Shown in pieces: positions 33,657-42,257 of a DNA stretch of 63,740 bases (position 1 is its first letter; each line of letters begins with the position of its first letter). Origin of the DNA: an uncultured Lachnospiraceae bacterium (GTDB lineage: Bacteria > Bacillota > Clostridia > Lachnospirales > Lachnospiraceae); the NCBI GenBank assembly GCA_900549995.1, contig URQQ01000023.1, positions 1 to 63,740 of the forward strand. Reading direction: 5' to 3'. The notes beneath the pieces were generated by a model, which had not been told where the DNA came from, ran no database searches, and saw nothing but the letters and a program-made list of their open reading frames with translations. The translations under genes were made by a program, and so were the position numbers.

Positions 33657-34043
33657 TCAGGACTTTGTCTGATGCATTTGCTCATGCTCTTTTTTGATTT
33701 CTTTATAAAGTTCTATTGAATTCCAGTTCTGGTTTGTCTCAGTCACAACAGCTTTCAGGTCAATTCGCTCCAGCTTGCATTTCCTCATTCTCATGGACAA
33801 TTCATCGATCTGTCTCCCGGTAAATCCATCCATCACGAGCATTTCCTCCGAAAACCCTTCCCCTTCATAAACTGGCGATTCTGACGCAGGGGCGGCTTTT
33901 AAAAGTTCACCAATGGGTTTCAGATATTCTTCTTTTTCTACGTTCTTAATCCGGGCACCGATCTGTACCAAAATAAATTTTAATTTTCTGCCCCGCTGTG
34001 TCCCTGCCAGATTATAGAGCAGGACACTTGATCCATTTTTCAT
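33657..34043 (-). CDS. DUF3783 domain-containing protein
   Basis: A 128-residue protein with no signal or membrane segment. The C-terminal half (MLVMDGFTGRQIDELSMRMR, then LKAVVTETNQNWNSIELYKE) matches the DUF3783 pattern found in Clostridia; its function is unknown. The N-terminus (VLLYNLAGTQRGRKLKFILV) forms a short alpha/beta region. GGAGGTAGAAG precedes the ATG. It lies 74 bases after thiD on the same strand and may be an operon tail, though no link to thiamine is known. Confidence 0.72.
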   Translation of the reverse strand: MKNGSSVLLYNLAGTQRGRKLKFILVQIGARIKNVEKEEYLKPIGELLKAAPASESPVYEGEGFSEEMLVMDGFTGRQIDELSMRMRKCKLERIDLKAVVTETNQNWNSIELYKEIKKEHEQMHQTKS

Positions 34044-34116
34044 CTTCTACCTCCATACGTAATACATGGAAATCATTATAACGGATTCCGCCGGACATGT
34101 CTACCCGCCAGGCCGA

Positions 34117-34905
34117 TTATCTTCCGGCTCCGGCGTGGTTTAACGGACCGTTCCCATCCCCAAGATTTATTTCATCCTTCAAAAGTCCGGTGATATAGAT
34201 CTTGCTTTTTAACACAGCATCTTCCAGACTGAATCCATAAGCAAGATTCGCAGCCAGGGAGGATGAAAGCGTACATCCGGTGCCATGTGTATTCTGAGTC
34301 TCTATCCTCTCCATCGGATACCAGATCAGACGTCCGCCCTGTAAGCATAACAGATCAGAGGACGAGGATGCAAAATGGCCTCCTTTGATCAGTATGTTTG
34401 TATTGTATTTCAGGGCAAGCGCATCTGCCGCTTTTTCCATACTTTTCTCAGAATCAATCTTGATCCCGCTCAGCACTTCCGCCTCCGGGATATTCGGTGT
34501 AATCAAATCTGCCATCGGCAGAAGCCTTCCCTCATAGATCTCTCTCGCTGAATCCAGTAAAAGTGTACTCCCGCTCGTCGAAACCATGACCGGGTCAATG
34601 ACCACCGATTTCACCGGATAAACTTCCAGCATTTCAGCGATCACCTGTGCATTTGGGCCGGTACCTGTCATGCCGATCTTCACCGCGTCCGGATAAATAT
34701 CTGTAAATACGCTTTCCAGCTGCAGTTTCAGAAATTCCGGCCGGACGCCTTCGATCCCCTGCACTCCTTTTGTGTTCTGCGCTGTCAGCGCCGTGATCGC
34801 ACACATTCCATATACCTTATGTCCCATAAATGTCTTCAAATCTGCCTGCACTCCGGCGCCGCCGCTTGCATCAGATCCTGCAATACTCAATACACATTTC
34901 ATCAT
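34117..34905 (-). CDS. thiD: Hydroxymethylpyrimidine/phosphomethylpyrimidine kinase ThiD
   Basis: A 262-residue ribokinase-fold kinase. It has the N-terminal SIAGSDASGGAGVQADLKTF, VIDPVMVSTSGSTLL, a Lys-Gly-Gly-His region (NILIKGGHFASSSSD) and the anion hole/base motif NTHGTGCTLSSSLAANLA. It phosphorylates HMP and HMP-P. Its ATG overlaps the thiE stop as ATGA, so the two are translationally coupled. Confidence 0.95.
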   Translation of the reverse strand: MMKCVLSIAGSDASGGAGVQADLKTFMGHKVYGMCAITALTAQNTKGVQGIEGVRPEFLKLQLESVFTDIYPDAVKIGMTGTGPNAQVIAEMLEVYPVKSVVIDPVMVSTSGSTLLLDSAREIYEGRLLPMADLITPNIPEAEVLSGIKIDSEKSMEKAADALALKYNTNILIKGGHFASSSSDLLCLQGGRLIWYPMERIETQNTHGTGCTLSSSLAANLAYGFSLEDAVLKSKIYITGLLKDEINLGDGNGPLNHAGAGR

Positions 34906-35558
34906 GCCCTTAAACGCCTCTTTCTGAATCCAGGCATTGCTTCCACGGCCTCCTTCAGCTCACTGGCCGCTCTCTGTGCATCTGGTGCCTTCATAACCGC
35001 AGATACGACCGCAATCCCAGACACAAGGCTCTCCTCTAACACATGCATGTTCTCCCTGCCAAGCCCGCCGATTGCGATTGCCGGAACCGGAACCTCCGCC
35101 AGTATCTCATTCAGTCTCGAGACAGGAGTCAGAACTGTTTTTACTTTTGTCGTCGTCGGATAAATCGCACCGATTCCCAGGTAATCTGCTCCTTCCTTCC
35201 ACGCAGTTTTTGCCTGCTCTACGGTCTTGGCTGTGGCTCCTACAATTTTATCAGCTCCCAGAAGCTTCCTTGCGGCAGATACCGGCAGATCACTCTGTCC
35301 GACGTGGACACCGGCCGCATCTACTGCCATTGCCACATCGACCCGGTCGTCTATGATCAGAGGAACCCCGTATCTGTCCGTCAACCTCTTTACTTTCTCT
35401 GCCAGTTCCAGATATTCTCTTCCTCCGATCTTCTTCTCCCGAAGCTGCACAAGTGTCACTCCACCTTTCAGCGCCGCATCCAGTTTCCCGAGAAACTCCT
35501 CTTCTTCATAGTCAAGCCTGTCTGTCACCAGGTACAATGTCAAATCAACTGAATTCAT
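34902..35558 (-). CDS. thiE: Thiamine phosphate synthase ThiE
   Basis: A 218-residue TIM-barrel enzyme joining HMP-PP and thiazole phosphate. It has LVTDRLDYEEEEFLGKLDAA, TLVQLREKKIGGREYLELAE, LIIDDRVDVAMAVDAAGVHV, GQSDLPVSAARKLLG and the phosphate loop VPAIAIGGLGRENM. It overlaps the thiM end by 14 bases and feeds into thiD. Confidence 0.95.
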   Translation of the reverse strand: MNSVDLTLYLVTDRLDYEEEEFLGKLDAALKGGVTLVQLREKKIGGREYLELAEKVKRLTDRYGVPLIIDDRVDVAMAVDAAGVHVGQSDLPVSAARKLLGADKIVGATAKTVEQAKTAWKEGADYLGIGAIYPTTTKVKTVLTPVSRLNEILAEVPVPAIAIGGLGRENMHVLEESLVSGIAVVSAVMKAPDAQRAASELKEAVEAMPGFRKRRLRA

Positions 35559-36405
35559 ACTGTTCCACCTTCATTTTTTCTTTTATTTCTTCGTCTGTAA
35601 TCTGATCCACACAGTCAAACAGACGGACTCTCCCGCTGCCCACACAAAATCCATCAAGCGCAGTTTCCCCGCAGATTCCATACATGGCAGCCGCATAGGC
35701 CAACGCATATACAAGCGCCTCTTTCGGGACATTCCCCAGTACTCCTGCAAATGCTGCAGCTACCACACTCAGCATACAGCCGGTTCCCGTAATTCTTCCC
35801 ATATCTTTGCAGCCATTGGATACGATGTATGTATCTGTCCCATCGGTGATCAGGTCATATGCTCCCGTCACAAAAATAATACTGCCAAATCTCCTGGATA
35901 AACCAGCCAGCCATCTGCAAGTCTCTCCCAGCGTCTCTTCTGTCACCTGATCTGCTGTACCTGCGTCGATACCGCTTGCATGGCTCTCTTCACCAGCAAA
36001 TGCCTTGATCTCTGAAATATTCCCTTTGAGCACAGTCGGATGAAACCGGTTGGAACATTCCTGTGAAAACTTGCGTCTCAGACTGCTGCAGCCGACACCT
36101 ACCAGATCAAGGATCACAGGAATCTGCCTGTCTTTTGCCGTTTTGCCTGAAATCAGGATTGACTGCATCCGCTCATCTGTGATATTTCCCAGGTTGCATA
36201 CGAGCGCATCTGCATTCTGCGTAATCTCTTCTGCCTCCGCCGGATGTTCTGCCATAATCGGTCTAGCGCCAAGCGCCAGCGCGATGTTGGCACAGTCTGT
36301 AATACTGATGTGGTTCGTGAGACAATGGACCAGCGGACTCTGCTCTCTGATTCTCTGCCTGTAAGACGCCTGGTTTTTCTCAAATACTCTGTTTATTCTT
36401 TCCAT
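35545..36405 (-). CDS. thiM: Hydroxyethylthiazole kinase ThiM
   Basis: A 286-residue kinase. It has VHCLTNHISITDCANIALALGA-type N-terminus (LTNHISITDCANI), AHNAxxL-like NLGNITDERMQSI, VILDLVGVGCSSLRR, ALKGNxSE-like TVLKGNISEIKAFAGEE, FVTGAYDLITDGTDTYIVSN and MGRITGTGCMLSVVAAAFAG. It salvages hydroxyethylthiazole. ATG 36405 is chosen because AGGTGG lies nine bases upstream; a GTG at 36417 is possible. It overlaps thiW by 26 bases. The presence of thiM with no thiG, thiS or thiH here points to thiazole salvage. Confidence 0.94.
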   Translation of the reverse strand: MERINRVFEKNQASYRQRIREQSPLVHCLTNHISITDCANIALALGARPIMAEHPAEAEEITQNADALVCNLGNITDERMQSILISGKTAKDRQIPVILDLVGVGCSSLRRKFSQECSNRFHPTVLKGNISEIKAFAGEESHASGIDAGTADQVTEETLGETCRWLAGLSRRFGSIIFVTGAYDLITDGTDTYIVSNGCKDMGRITGTGCMLSVVAAAFAGVLGNVPKEALVYALAYAAAMYGICGETALDGFCVGSGRVRLFDCVDQITDEEIKEKMKVEQYEFS

Positions 36406-36943
36406 CTGCTTTACCACCTGTGTAGACTCCTGCTGTCTGCGAATTCAGCTGGGATTTAAACGTTTCCAACAGTCCTGCTCTTCTCAATGCCCCGAGGAAG
36501 AAAAACGCGATGGTGCCCCCAATCACTGTCCCAAGCAGGAACGAAGGAACATAGAAAAGCCATGTAAGCCCGGTTCTTCCCATCAATCCTGCCATCACCG
36601 GATAGGATACGACAGCGCCGATGATTCCCGTCCCGATTACTTCTCCTAAAACTGCAGCGATCAGCTTCTGCTTCGACCAGCGGTAAAACAATCCGGAGAG
36701 TCCTGCCCCGAACACGGCCCCTGTCAGTGCAAGCGGAGGAATCCCCATCAGCATCATCCGGATCAGACCAATCAGGACAGCACATAAAACTGCATACCCA
36801 GGCCCCAGAATCACCGCGCACGTCACATTGATAAAATGCTGCATCGGACAGCAGCCTTCCACCCGCAGAATCGGGGAAATGATAACCCCAAGTGCAACAA
36901 ACATCGCAAGCAGCATTTCTTTTTTCAGATTCATTTTTTTCAT
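36380..36943 (-). CDS. thiW: ThiW, predicted thiazole-specific ECF-type uptake protein
   Basis: A 187-residue membrane protein of five to six helices. It has MLLAMFVALGVIISPILRVE, CPMQHFINVTCAVILGPGYA and an Arg/Met-rich loop (LIGLIRMMLMGIPPLALTG), the pattern of ThiW, an energy-coupling-factor S component predicted to import hydroxyethylthiazole for ThiM. AGGAGGG precedes the ATG by seven bases. The operon position between thiC and thiM fits; the ECF A/T energising units would be encoded elsewhere. Confidence 0.92.
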   Translation of the reverse strand: MKKMNLKKEMLLAMFVALGVIISPILRVEGCCPMQHFINVTCAVILGPGYAVLCAVLIGLIRMMLMGIPPLALTGAVFGAGLSGLFYRWSKQKLIAAVLGEVIGTGIIGAVVSYPVMAGLMGRTGLTWLFYVPSFLLGTVIGGTIAFFFLGALRRAGLLETFKSQLNSQTAGVYTGGKADGKNKQSI

Positions 36944-36955
36944 AACCGTTCCCTC

Positions 36956-38260
36956 CTAATCCATGATATCGACATCTTCTCCCCTTAATATCTTATTGAT
37001 ATTTCGGACAGCGCACATTTTTCCGCACATCGTGCATGTATCTTCTCTCTCCGGTGTAGATTCTGCCCGGTATCTCCTTGCCTTTTCGCCATCCATGGCA
37101 AGCTCAAACTGCTTCTCCCAGTCAAGTTCTCTTCTGGCCTCGCTCATTTTATAGTCCCAGTCTCTGGCTCCTTTGATTCCCTTCGCAATGTCTGCGGCAT
37201 GAGCTGCAATCTTCGAGGCCATAATTCCTTCTTTCACATCTTCAAGCGTCGGAAGACGCAGATGTTCTGCCGGTGTGACATAGCAAAGAAATGACGCCCC
37301 ATAGGTGGCAGCAACTGCCCCTCCGATCGCCGCTGTGATGTGGTCATATCCCGGGGCAACATCTGTCACAAGAGGCCCAAGAACATAAAACGGCGCACCC
37401 TTGCAGACCGTCTTCTGGATTTCCATGTTCGACTTGATCTGGTTGAGAGGCATATGCCCCGGTCCCTCAATGATGACCTGCACATTTTTATCCCACGCAC
37501 GCTGCGTAAGTTCCCCGAGGGTTACCAGCTCCTCAATCTGGGCAACATCCCCCGCATCCTCAATGCTTCCCGGACGGCACGCATCCCCAAGGCTCAGCGT
37601 CACATCATACTCCTGGCAGATTTCCAGAATCTCATCGTATCTTTCGTAGAATGGATTCTCATTGCCGGTAAGCTCCATCCATGCAAAAATAATCGATCCG
37701 CCCCTGGATACAATATTCGTGTGCCTCTTTGCCTTTTTAAACCGTTCTGCTGTAGAGCGGTTGATGCCACAGTGGATCGTCATAAAATCAACCCCATCCT
37801 CTGCATGCATCCTGACAATATCAATCCACTGGTCTGTGGTGATCTTTTTTAACGCCTTATTGTAGTATACAACCGCATCGTAGATCGGGACTGTACCGAT
37901 GACCGCCGGGCATTCACTGGTGAGTTTCTGCCGGAAGACTCTTGTATCTCCAAACGAACTCAGATCCATGATCGACTCTGCTCCCATCTTCACCGCTTCC
38001 ATCACCTTGGCGATCTCCACCTCCATATCAAGACAATCTTTGGACGTCCCAAGATTTACGTTGATTTTTGTCTTCAACCGATCTCCGATTCCATAAGGTG
38101 TCAGGCATTTATGATTCTTATTTGCCGGAATTGCCACCTGCCCTTTAGCGACAAGTTCCATCAGTTCTGTTTCCTTCATTCCCTCATAAGCTGCCACTTT
38201 CTTCATTGCCTCTGTGACAATCCCTTTTTTCGCGGCATCCATCTGTGTTGTGTAATCCAT
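36956..38260 (-). CDS. thiC: Phosphomethylpyrimidine synthase ThiC (clostridial short form)
   Basis: A 434-residue radical SAM enzyme making HMP-P from AIR. It has NLGTSKDCLDMEVEIAKVME, MTIHCGINRST, SRGGSIIFAWMELTGNENPF, LSLGDACRPGSIEDAGD and VIIEGPGHMPLNQIKSNM. The C-terminal cluster motif is DTCTMCGKMCAVRN. Its spacing is C-x2-C-x3-C, one residue shorter than the C-x2-C-x4-C of E. coli ThiC. The protein lacks the N-terminal extension of proteobacterial ThiC. It is first in the riboswitch-controlled thiCWMED operon. GAGGAGAAG precedes the ATG. Confidence 0.96.
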   Translation of the reverse strand: MDYTTQMDAAKKGIVTEAMKKVAAYEGMKETELMELVAKGQVAIPANKNHKCLTPYGIGDRLKTKINVNLGTSKDCLDMEVEIAKVMEAVKMGAESIMDLSSFGDTRVFRQKLTSECPAVIGTVPIYDAVVYYNKALKKITTDQWIDIVRMHAEDGVDFMTIHCGINRSTAERFKKAKRHTNIVSRGGSIIFAWMELTGNENPFYERYDEILEICQEYDVTLSLGDACRPGSIEDAGDVAQIEELVTLGELTQRAWDKNVQVIIEGPGHMPLNQIKSNMEIQKTVCKGAPFYVLGPLVTDVAPGYDHITAAIGGAVAATYGASFLCYVTPAEHLRLPTLEDVKEGIMASKIAAHAADIAKGIKGARDWDYKMSEARRELDWEKQFELAMDGEKARRYRAESTPEREDTCTMCGKMCAVRNINKILRGEDVDIMD

Positions 38261-38289
38261 ACGTTTTCTTCTCCTCTTTTCGTCAAATA

Positions 38290-38337
38290 AAGAAAATCAA
38301 GGGACATACGCCTCCGCCAGGCATATATCCCTTGATT
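38290..38337 (-). terminator. Expression-platform terminator of the TPP riboswitch
   Basis: On the minus strand, AATCAAGGGATATATGCC pairs imperfectly with the later arm GGCGTATGTCCCTTGATT, followed by TTCTTTATTT. It lies between the aptamer and thiC. Confidence 0.82.
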
Positions 38338-38373
38338 CGTTTTATCATATGATTCACTTCACAATTGAAATAT

Positions 38374-38451
38374 TTCCCTACGTTGGCATTATCCAAATCA
38401 GGTTCAAGGTCGAAACTCACAGTTTCCTCTCAGCCTTTCTAAAAGCTCCCT
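38374..38451 (-). promoter_or_regulatory. TPP riboswitch aptamer (thi box)
   Basis: On the minus strand I read GGGAGC, then GGCTGAGAGG, GACC, TGAACCTGATTTGG and ATAATGCCAACGTAGGGA. These are the conserved thi-box blocks. TPP binding would favour the terminator before thiC and lower thiCWMED expression. Confidence 0.95.
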
Positions 38452-38469
38452 TAATATTCTGTTGCTATT

Positions 38470-38498
38470 ACTATAGACGATTCACTATTTTCTGTCAA
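38470..38498 (-). promoter_or_regulatory. Promoter of the thiamine operon
   Basis: On the minus strand, a perfect TTGACA (38498-38493), a 17-base spacer and TATAGT (38475-38470), 15 bases past the end of scpB. Confidence 0.85.
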
Positions 38499-38512
38499 GC
38501 AGAAAAATATCA

Positions 38513-39082
38513 TCAGATATTCAGCTTCAGCTGTACCTCTTCCTCCGCCTCTTCTTTGAAATCTTCAATCTGTTCCTGGTTAAGGCTTGGCAGGTCATCC
38601 AGCGAATGTACCTTAAACCTTCTTAAAAACTCTTCCGTTGTCCCTAATAAAATAGGCCTTCCCGGCGCATCCAGCCTTCCCACCTCACAGATCAGATTAT
38701 ACTCTATCAGGCGGTTCACTGCATGGTCTGATTTTACGCCTCTGATCTTTTCAATCTCGATTTTAGTCACAGGCTGTTTATACGCAACGATCGAAAGTGT
38801 CTCAAGCTGGACATCCGTAAGAACATACTTCTTTGGCTGCTTTGCCACACGAATCAGATAATCATACAGTTCCGGCTTGGTACACATCTGGTAAGAATTT
38901 TCCAGCTCAATGATATGGATTCCGCTCCGGGCTTCCTCATAGCGGTCCATCATATTATGCAGAATCTTTCTGGTAGTCTCCGTATCATGCTCGATTGCAA
39001 GTGCCAGTTTTTCAAGCTCTACAGACTCCCCCATTGTAAATAAAATTGCTTCAATTGCCGCTTCCAGTTTCTTTACTTCCAC
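38513..39082 (-). CDS. scpB: Segregation and condensation protein ScpB
   Basis: A 189-residue ScpB. Two winged-helix domains are visible: ILFTMGESVELEKLALAIEH near the N-terminus and LSIVAYKQPVTKIEIEKIRG, then LLGTTEEFLRRFKVHSLDDL. ScpB with ScpA and SMC forms the bacterial condensin. The start is a GTG (39082), seven bases after GAGG. The scpA gene immediately upstream is frameshifted. Confidence 0.93.
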   Translation of the reverse strand: MEVKKLEAAIEAILFTMGESVELEKLALAIEHDTETTRKILHNMMDRYEEARSGIHIIELENSYQMCTKPELYDYLIRVAKQPKKYVLTDVQLETLSIVAYKQPVTKIEIEKIRGVKSDHAVNRLIEYNLICEVGRLDAPGRPILLGTTEEFLRRFKVHSLDDLPSLNQEQIEDFKEEAEEEVQLKLNI

Positions 39083-39179
39083 TATTATTCCTCACTTTAT
39101 TTCTCTCTCATGCTGCCGCAGGCTTCTTTAACGCCATGTGTTTCCGCAATCCAAAAAACGTTTAGACTATATTTTGGTA

Positions 39180-39919
39180 TCATATCAGAGATGTAATTAT
39201 AATATCATCGAATGTATGCTCCTGATCCACATGGATTGTCCCAACTTTCATCAGTTCCAGAACCGCCAGAAATGTGACTACCACCTGCATTTTCGTACTC
39301 TGCCGCTCCAGAAGTTCCCGAAAGCTGAACCGGTTATGAGAAGCCGCAAACTGTTCTACATAAGCAATTTTCTCCGGGAGATTTACTCCCTCTCAATTTT
39401 GCCAAATTTGCTCCTTACCGGATCAATCTTATCATTCTGGCGGCGGATCACAGCATTAAAGATCCTCCGAAGCTGTGCCAGCGTCAAATCCCCGATCAGT
39501 TGATCCATATCTACAGGTTCTTCGTATTTCGCAACTTCCTCAGGAATTGTTGCATCTTTGTAGATCGACCGCTCCCCTTCAATCTGCCTGTCTCTCAGCT
39601 CATAAGACATATATTTATACATCTTGTACTGAAGAAGCTGTTCTACAAGTTCCTGCCGCGGATCTTCCTCTTCTCCCTCTTCATTCACTTCTTTTGGAAG
39701 AAGCATTCTGCACTTGATATCAAGAAGCGTCGCAGCCATGACAAGGAACTCGCTCATGATATTCATGTCCTCTTTCTCCATGGCATGGATATAGTCCATA
39801 TATTGATTGGTGATCTCAACAATCGGGATGTCATAGATGTCTATTTTGTTTTTATCAATCAAATGCATTAAAAGATCCAGCGGACCTTCAAATACTTGTA
39901 ATTTTACAGGTATTCCCAT
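39180..39919 (-). pseudogene. scpA: Segregation and condensation protein ScpA, interrupted by a one-base frameshift
   Basis: The 5' part (39919-39383) encodes ScpA residues 1-178: VKLQVFEGPLDLLMHLIDKN, IYDIPIVEITNQYMDYI and FLVMAATLLDIKCRMLLPKE, ending FGKIERE and a TAA. The C-terminal winged-helix part continues in the -1 frame from VNLPEKIAYVEQFAASHNRF through QVVVTFLAVLELMKVGTIHV to a TGA at 39182-39180. One added G near 39384-39386 would restore a 246-residue protein of normal length. So this is a one-base deletion, a sequencing error or, less likely, a recoding site. ATG 39919 fits the spacing of AAGGAAAAGGAA. Confidence 0.85.
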
Positions 39920-39985
39920 ATGTGGTTCCTTTTCCTTCATTTTCCGTATTTTCTGTCAGCAGACCAAGGCGGCCTCCCGCTGCTT

Positions 39986-40843
39986 TTAAAGATGTATCTT
40001 CAGCACTACCGCCTCCGCCATGTTCAGAAACCTGAGATTCACGGTATGAGTCCCAAGTCCTTTGCTTACAACCATATAAGCACCATCTTTCAAAGTGACT
40101 TCTCCGGAATATTTGGGGAACAGTTTCCCCTGCGTCGAGATGACACCCCTGAATCCCGGGATTCTCGCCACCCCACCATGAAGATGCCCGGAGAGCACAA
40201 CGTCTGCCCCCCACGCTCTGTATGCATCGAAATACTCCGGATTATGGGCAAGTATGATCTGAAAATGCCCCTTTTGGGGCTTTCCGATACATTGACGTAT
40301 CACTTCTGCCGGCATTTTATTATTCTGCAGTTTCTCATAATATTTTTCCGGGATTTCAAGTCCGTGTATCTGTATCGGCACATCCTGAAATTCAAACTTT
40401 ACGGAGTTATTTTCAAGAAAAATAACTCCGTTCTTTTCAAGATATTTTTTGTATTTCACAAATTCGTTTCCATATTTCTGAGGATGGACTTTCATACGAT
40501 ATTCGTGATTCCCATTTGCATAATAAACCGGACAGATGGATGGGAGCTGCCTGATAAATTCTGCGGCTGCCTGCCATGGTTTCCCTGGTTTTGCAATCAA
40601 CATGTCTCCGCCAATCAATATCAGATCTGGTTTCTGCTCTTTGACTGCACGAACCAGGCTGTCATTTCCTTCTCCATACACATGGTTATGAAGATCGCTC
40701 AAAAATACGATCCGAAGGTCTTTCCCCTTCTTTTCCTGCCCCCGGGAAGAGATCTCATACTCCGTCATCTTAAACCTTGTCAGTTCTCTCACACATTCCA
40801 GGAGGCACAGCGCTGCTGCCGTCAATAATATCGTGATTGCCAT
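39986..40843 (-). CDS. Membrane-anchored metallophosphoesterase (YkuE/calcineurin-like)
   Basis: A 285-residue phosphoesterase. An N-terminal membrane anchor (AITILLTAAALCLLECVREL) is followed by the full metal-binding set: FLSDLHNHVYG, LIGGDMLI, YANGNHEYRM, LAHNPEYFD and LSGHLHGGVARIPGF. Homologues (YkuE-like) are secreted or membrane-bound; the substrate is unknown. ATG 40843 begins right at the anchor, although the ribosome site is weak; ATG 40870 is an alternative. It lies just upstream of scpA on the same strand. Confidence 0.88.
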   Translation of the reverse strand: MAITILLTAAALCLLECVRELTRFKMTEYEISSRGQEKKGKDLRIVFLSDLHNHVYGEGNDSLVRAVKEQKPDLILIGGDMLIAKPGKPWQAAAEFIRQLPSICPVYYANGNHEYRMKVHPQKYGNEFVKYKKYLEKNGVIFLENNSVKFEFQDVPIQIHGLEIPEKYYEKLQNNKMPAEVIRQCIGKPQKGHFQIILAHNPEYFDAYRAWGADVVLSGHLHGGVARIPGFRGVISTQGKLFPKYSGEVTLKDGAYMVVSKGLGTHTVNLRFLNMAEAVVLKIHL

Positions 40844-40912
40844 ATTTCTTTCACATTCTCCCTGGTTCATAAAAATCCAATATGAAGCTATTATATAATT
40901 TTTCCGGGATTT

Positions 40913-42181
40913 TTACAATAGAAAGCTCGAAGCCATATCGAAAAGTGCATGTTTATATGTCATTTTGTCTACAGAATCCCCCGCTGCGATTGGAAGGCTC
41001 CCGATCTCCTTCCCTCCAAGTGAATAGACGAGAGTTCCCAATTTATCACCTTTTTTCACCGGAGCTTCTATCTCCTTCTTTACTTTGGCCTTCTTTTCCA
41101 CGGTCTTTAAGTCTGCTCCCGTCGTATCAATATACTGGAATTGGCCCTGAACTTCAGCCTTTATTTCTTTTTCTGTACCGCGCAATACCTTCACCCGGTC
41201 AAGTTTTACCGGTTTGTCATCAATATACCGGGCGCATTTGCCAAATCCATAATTCAGAAGTGTCTGCGCATCCTGAAATCTCACCTTGTAATCCGGTGCC
41301 GCCATGATCACGGCAATCAGTTCCATCCCATCTTTTTTTGCGGTCGCTGACACACAGTATTTTGCCTTGCTTGTAGATCCGGTTTTCAGTCCCGTCGCAT
41401 ATTGATACTGCCGGATCAGTTTGTTCGTATTTGTAAGTCCGAATTCTGTCGTTCCCTTGCTTGTAGTATGTGTGATATTTTCCATCCATATCGTAGAATA
41501 ATCGTGAATCTGCGGATATTTCGTAATTAGTTCCCGGGACATGAGCGCGATGTCTTTTGCTGTTGTCAGGTGCCCATCTGTATCAAGACCGTTACAATTC
41601 AGGAAATGTGTATGTTCCATTCCAAGACCTTTCGCCCGCTCATTCATCTGATTGACGAATTCTTCCTCACTTCCCGCAATCTGCTCAGCCATCGCAACAC
41701 ATGCATCATTTGCGCTGGCTACGGCAATGCATTTGATCATCGTATCAACAGTCTGTGACTCCCCCGGCTCAAGAAATACCTGTGATCCGCCCATGGATGC
41801 AGCATATTCAGAAGTCGTAATCTGGTCCTCCAGTTTCAGTTTTCCCTCTTCCAGCGCATCGAAAATCAACAAAAGTGTCATGATCTTTGTCACGCTTGCA
41901 GGGGGCATCTCTTTATCCGCATCCTTCTCAAAAATCACCTGTCCTGTAGATGCTTCCATCAGAATTGCCGACGGTGCACTGATCTGCGTTCCTCCTGCTG
42001 CTACTGTATCCTCATTGCTCTCTTCCTGATTCCCATCTGCGGCCTCTCCCTGTGTCTCCTGTACCTCCTTTGTATCTTCAGTTTCCACATCTTCATATGC
42101 CAGTACTTCGGCTGCAGGCAGGATGCAGACATTCTGTAGGCAAAGTAAAAAAGCGAAAGCTACTGCCAGAAATTTTTTCAT
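40913..42181 (-). CDS. D-alanyl-D-alanine carboxypeptidase (PBP5/DacA family), second copy
   Basis: A 422-residue secreted protein. A signal peptide (residues 1-28) and an acidic Glu/Thr-rich linker (about 29-65) precede the catalytic domain with PPASVTKIMTLLL, VASANDACVAMAEQ and LKTGSTSKAKYC. A PBP5_C domain follows (APVKKGDKLGTLVYSLGGKE), then a hydrophobic C-terminal segment (MASSFLL). It removes terminal D-Ala from peptidoglycan. It differs from the copy at 32300 in linker and active-site surroundings, so the two may act at different stages. Confidence 0.93.
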   Translation of the reverse strand: MKKFLAVAFAFLLCLQNVCILPAAEVLAYEDVETEDTKEVQETQGEAADGNQEESNEDTVAAGGTQISAPSAILMEASTGQVIFEKDADKEMPPASVTKIMTLLLIFDALEEGKLKLEDQITTSEYAASMGGSQVFLEPGESQTVDTMIKCIAVASANDACVAMAEQIAGSEEEFVNQMNERAKGLGMEHTHFLNCNGLDTDGHLTTAKDIALMSRELITKYPQIHDYSTIWMENITHTTSKGTTEFGLTNTNKLIRQYQYATGLKTGSTSKAKYCVSATAKKDGMELIAVIMAAPDYKVRFQDAQTLLNYGFGKCARYIDDKPVKLDRVKVLRGTEKEIKAEVQGQFQYIDTTGADLKTVEKKAKVKKEIEAPVKKGDKLGTLVYSLGGKEIGSLPIAAGDSVDKMTYKHALFDMASSFLL

Positions 42182-42257
42182 GGAACAGCTCCTTTTTATG
42201 TATCTTCTGTTACTATTGTAATAAAACAGGCGGGAAAATATGCCATTTCCCGCCGGA

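Noticed and set aside
39920..40828. A 302-codon plus-strand open frame
   Set aside because: It mirrors the phosphoesterase gene, which has all its metal-binding motifs on the minus strand.
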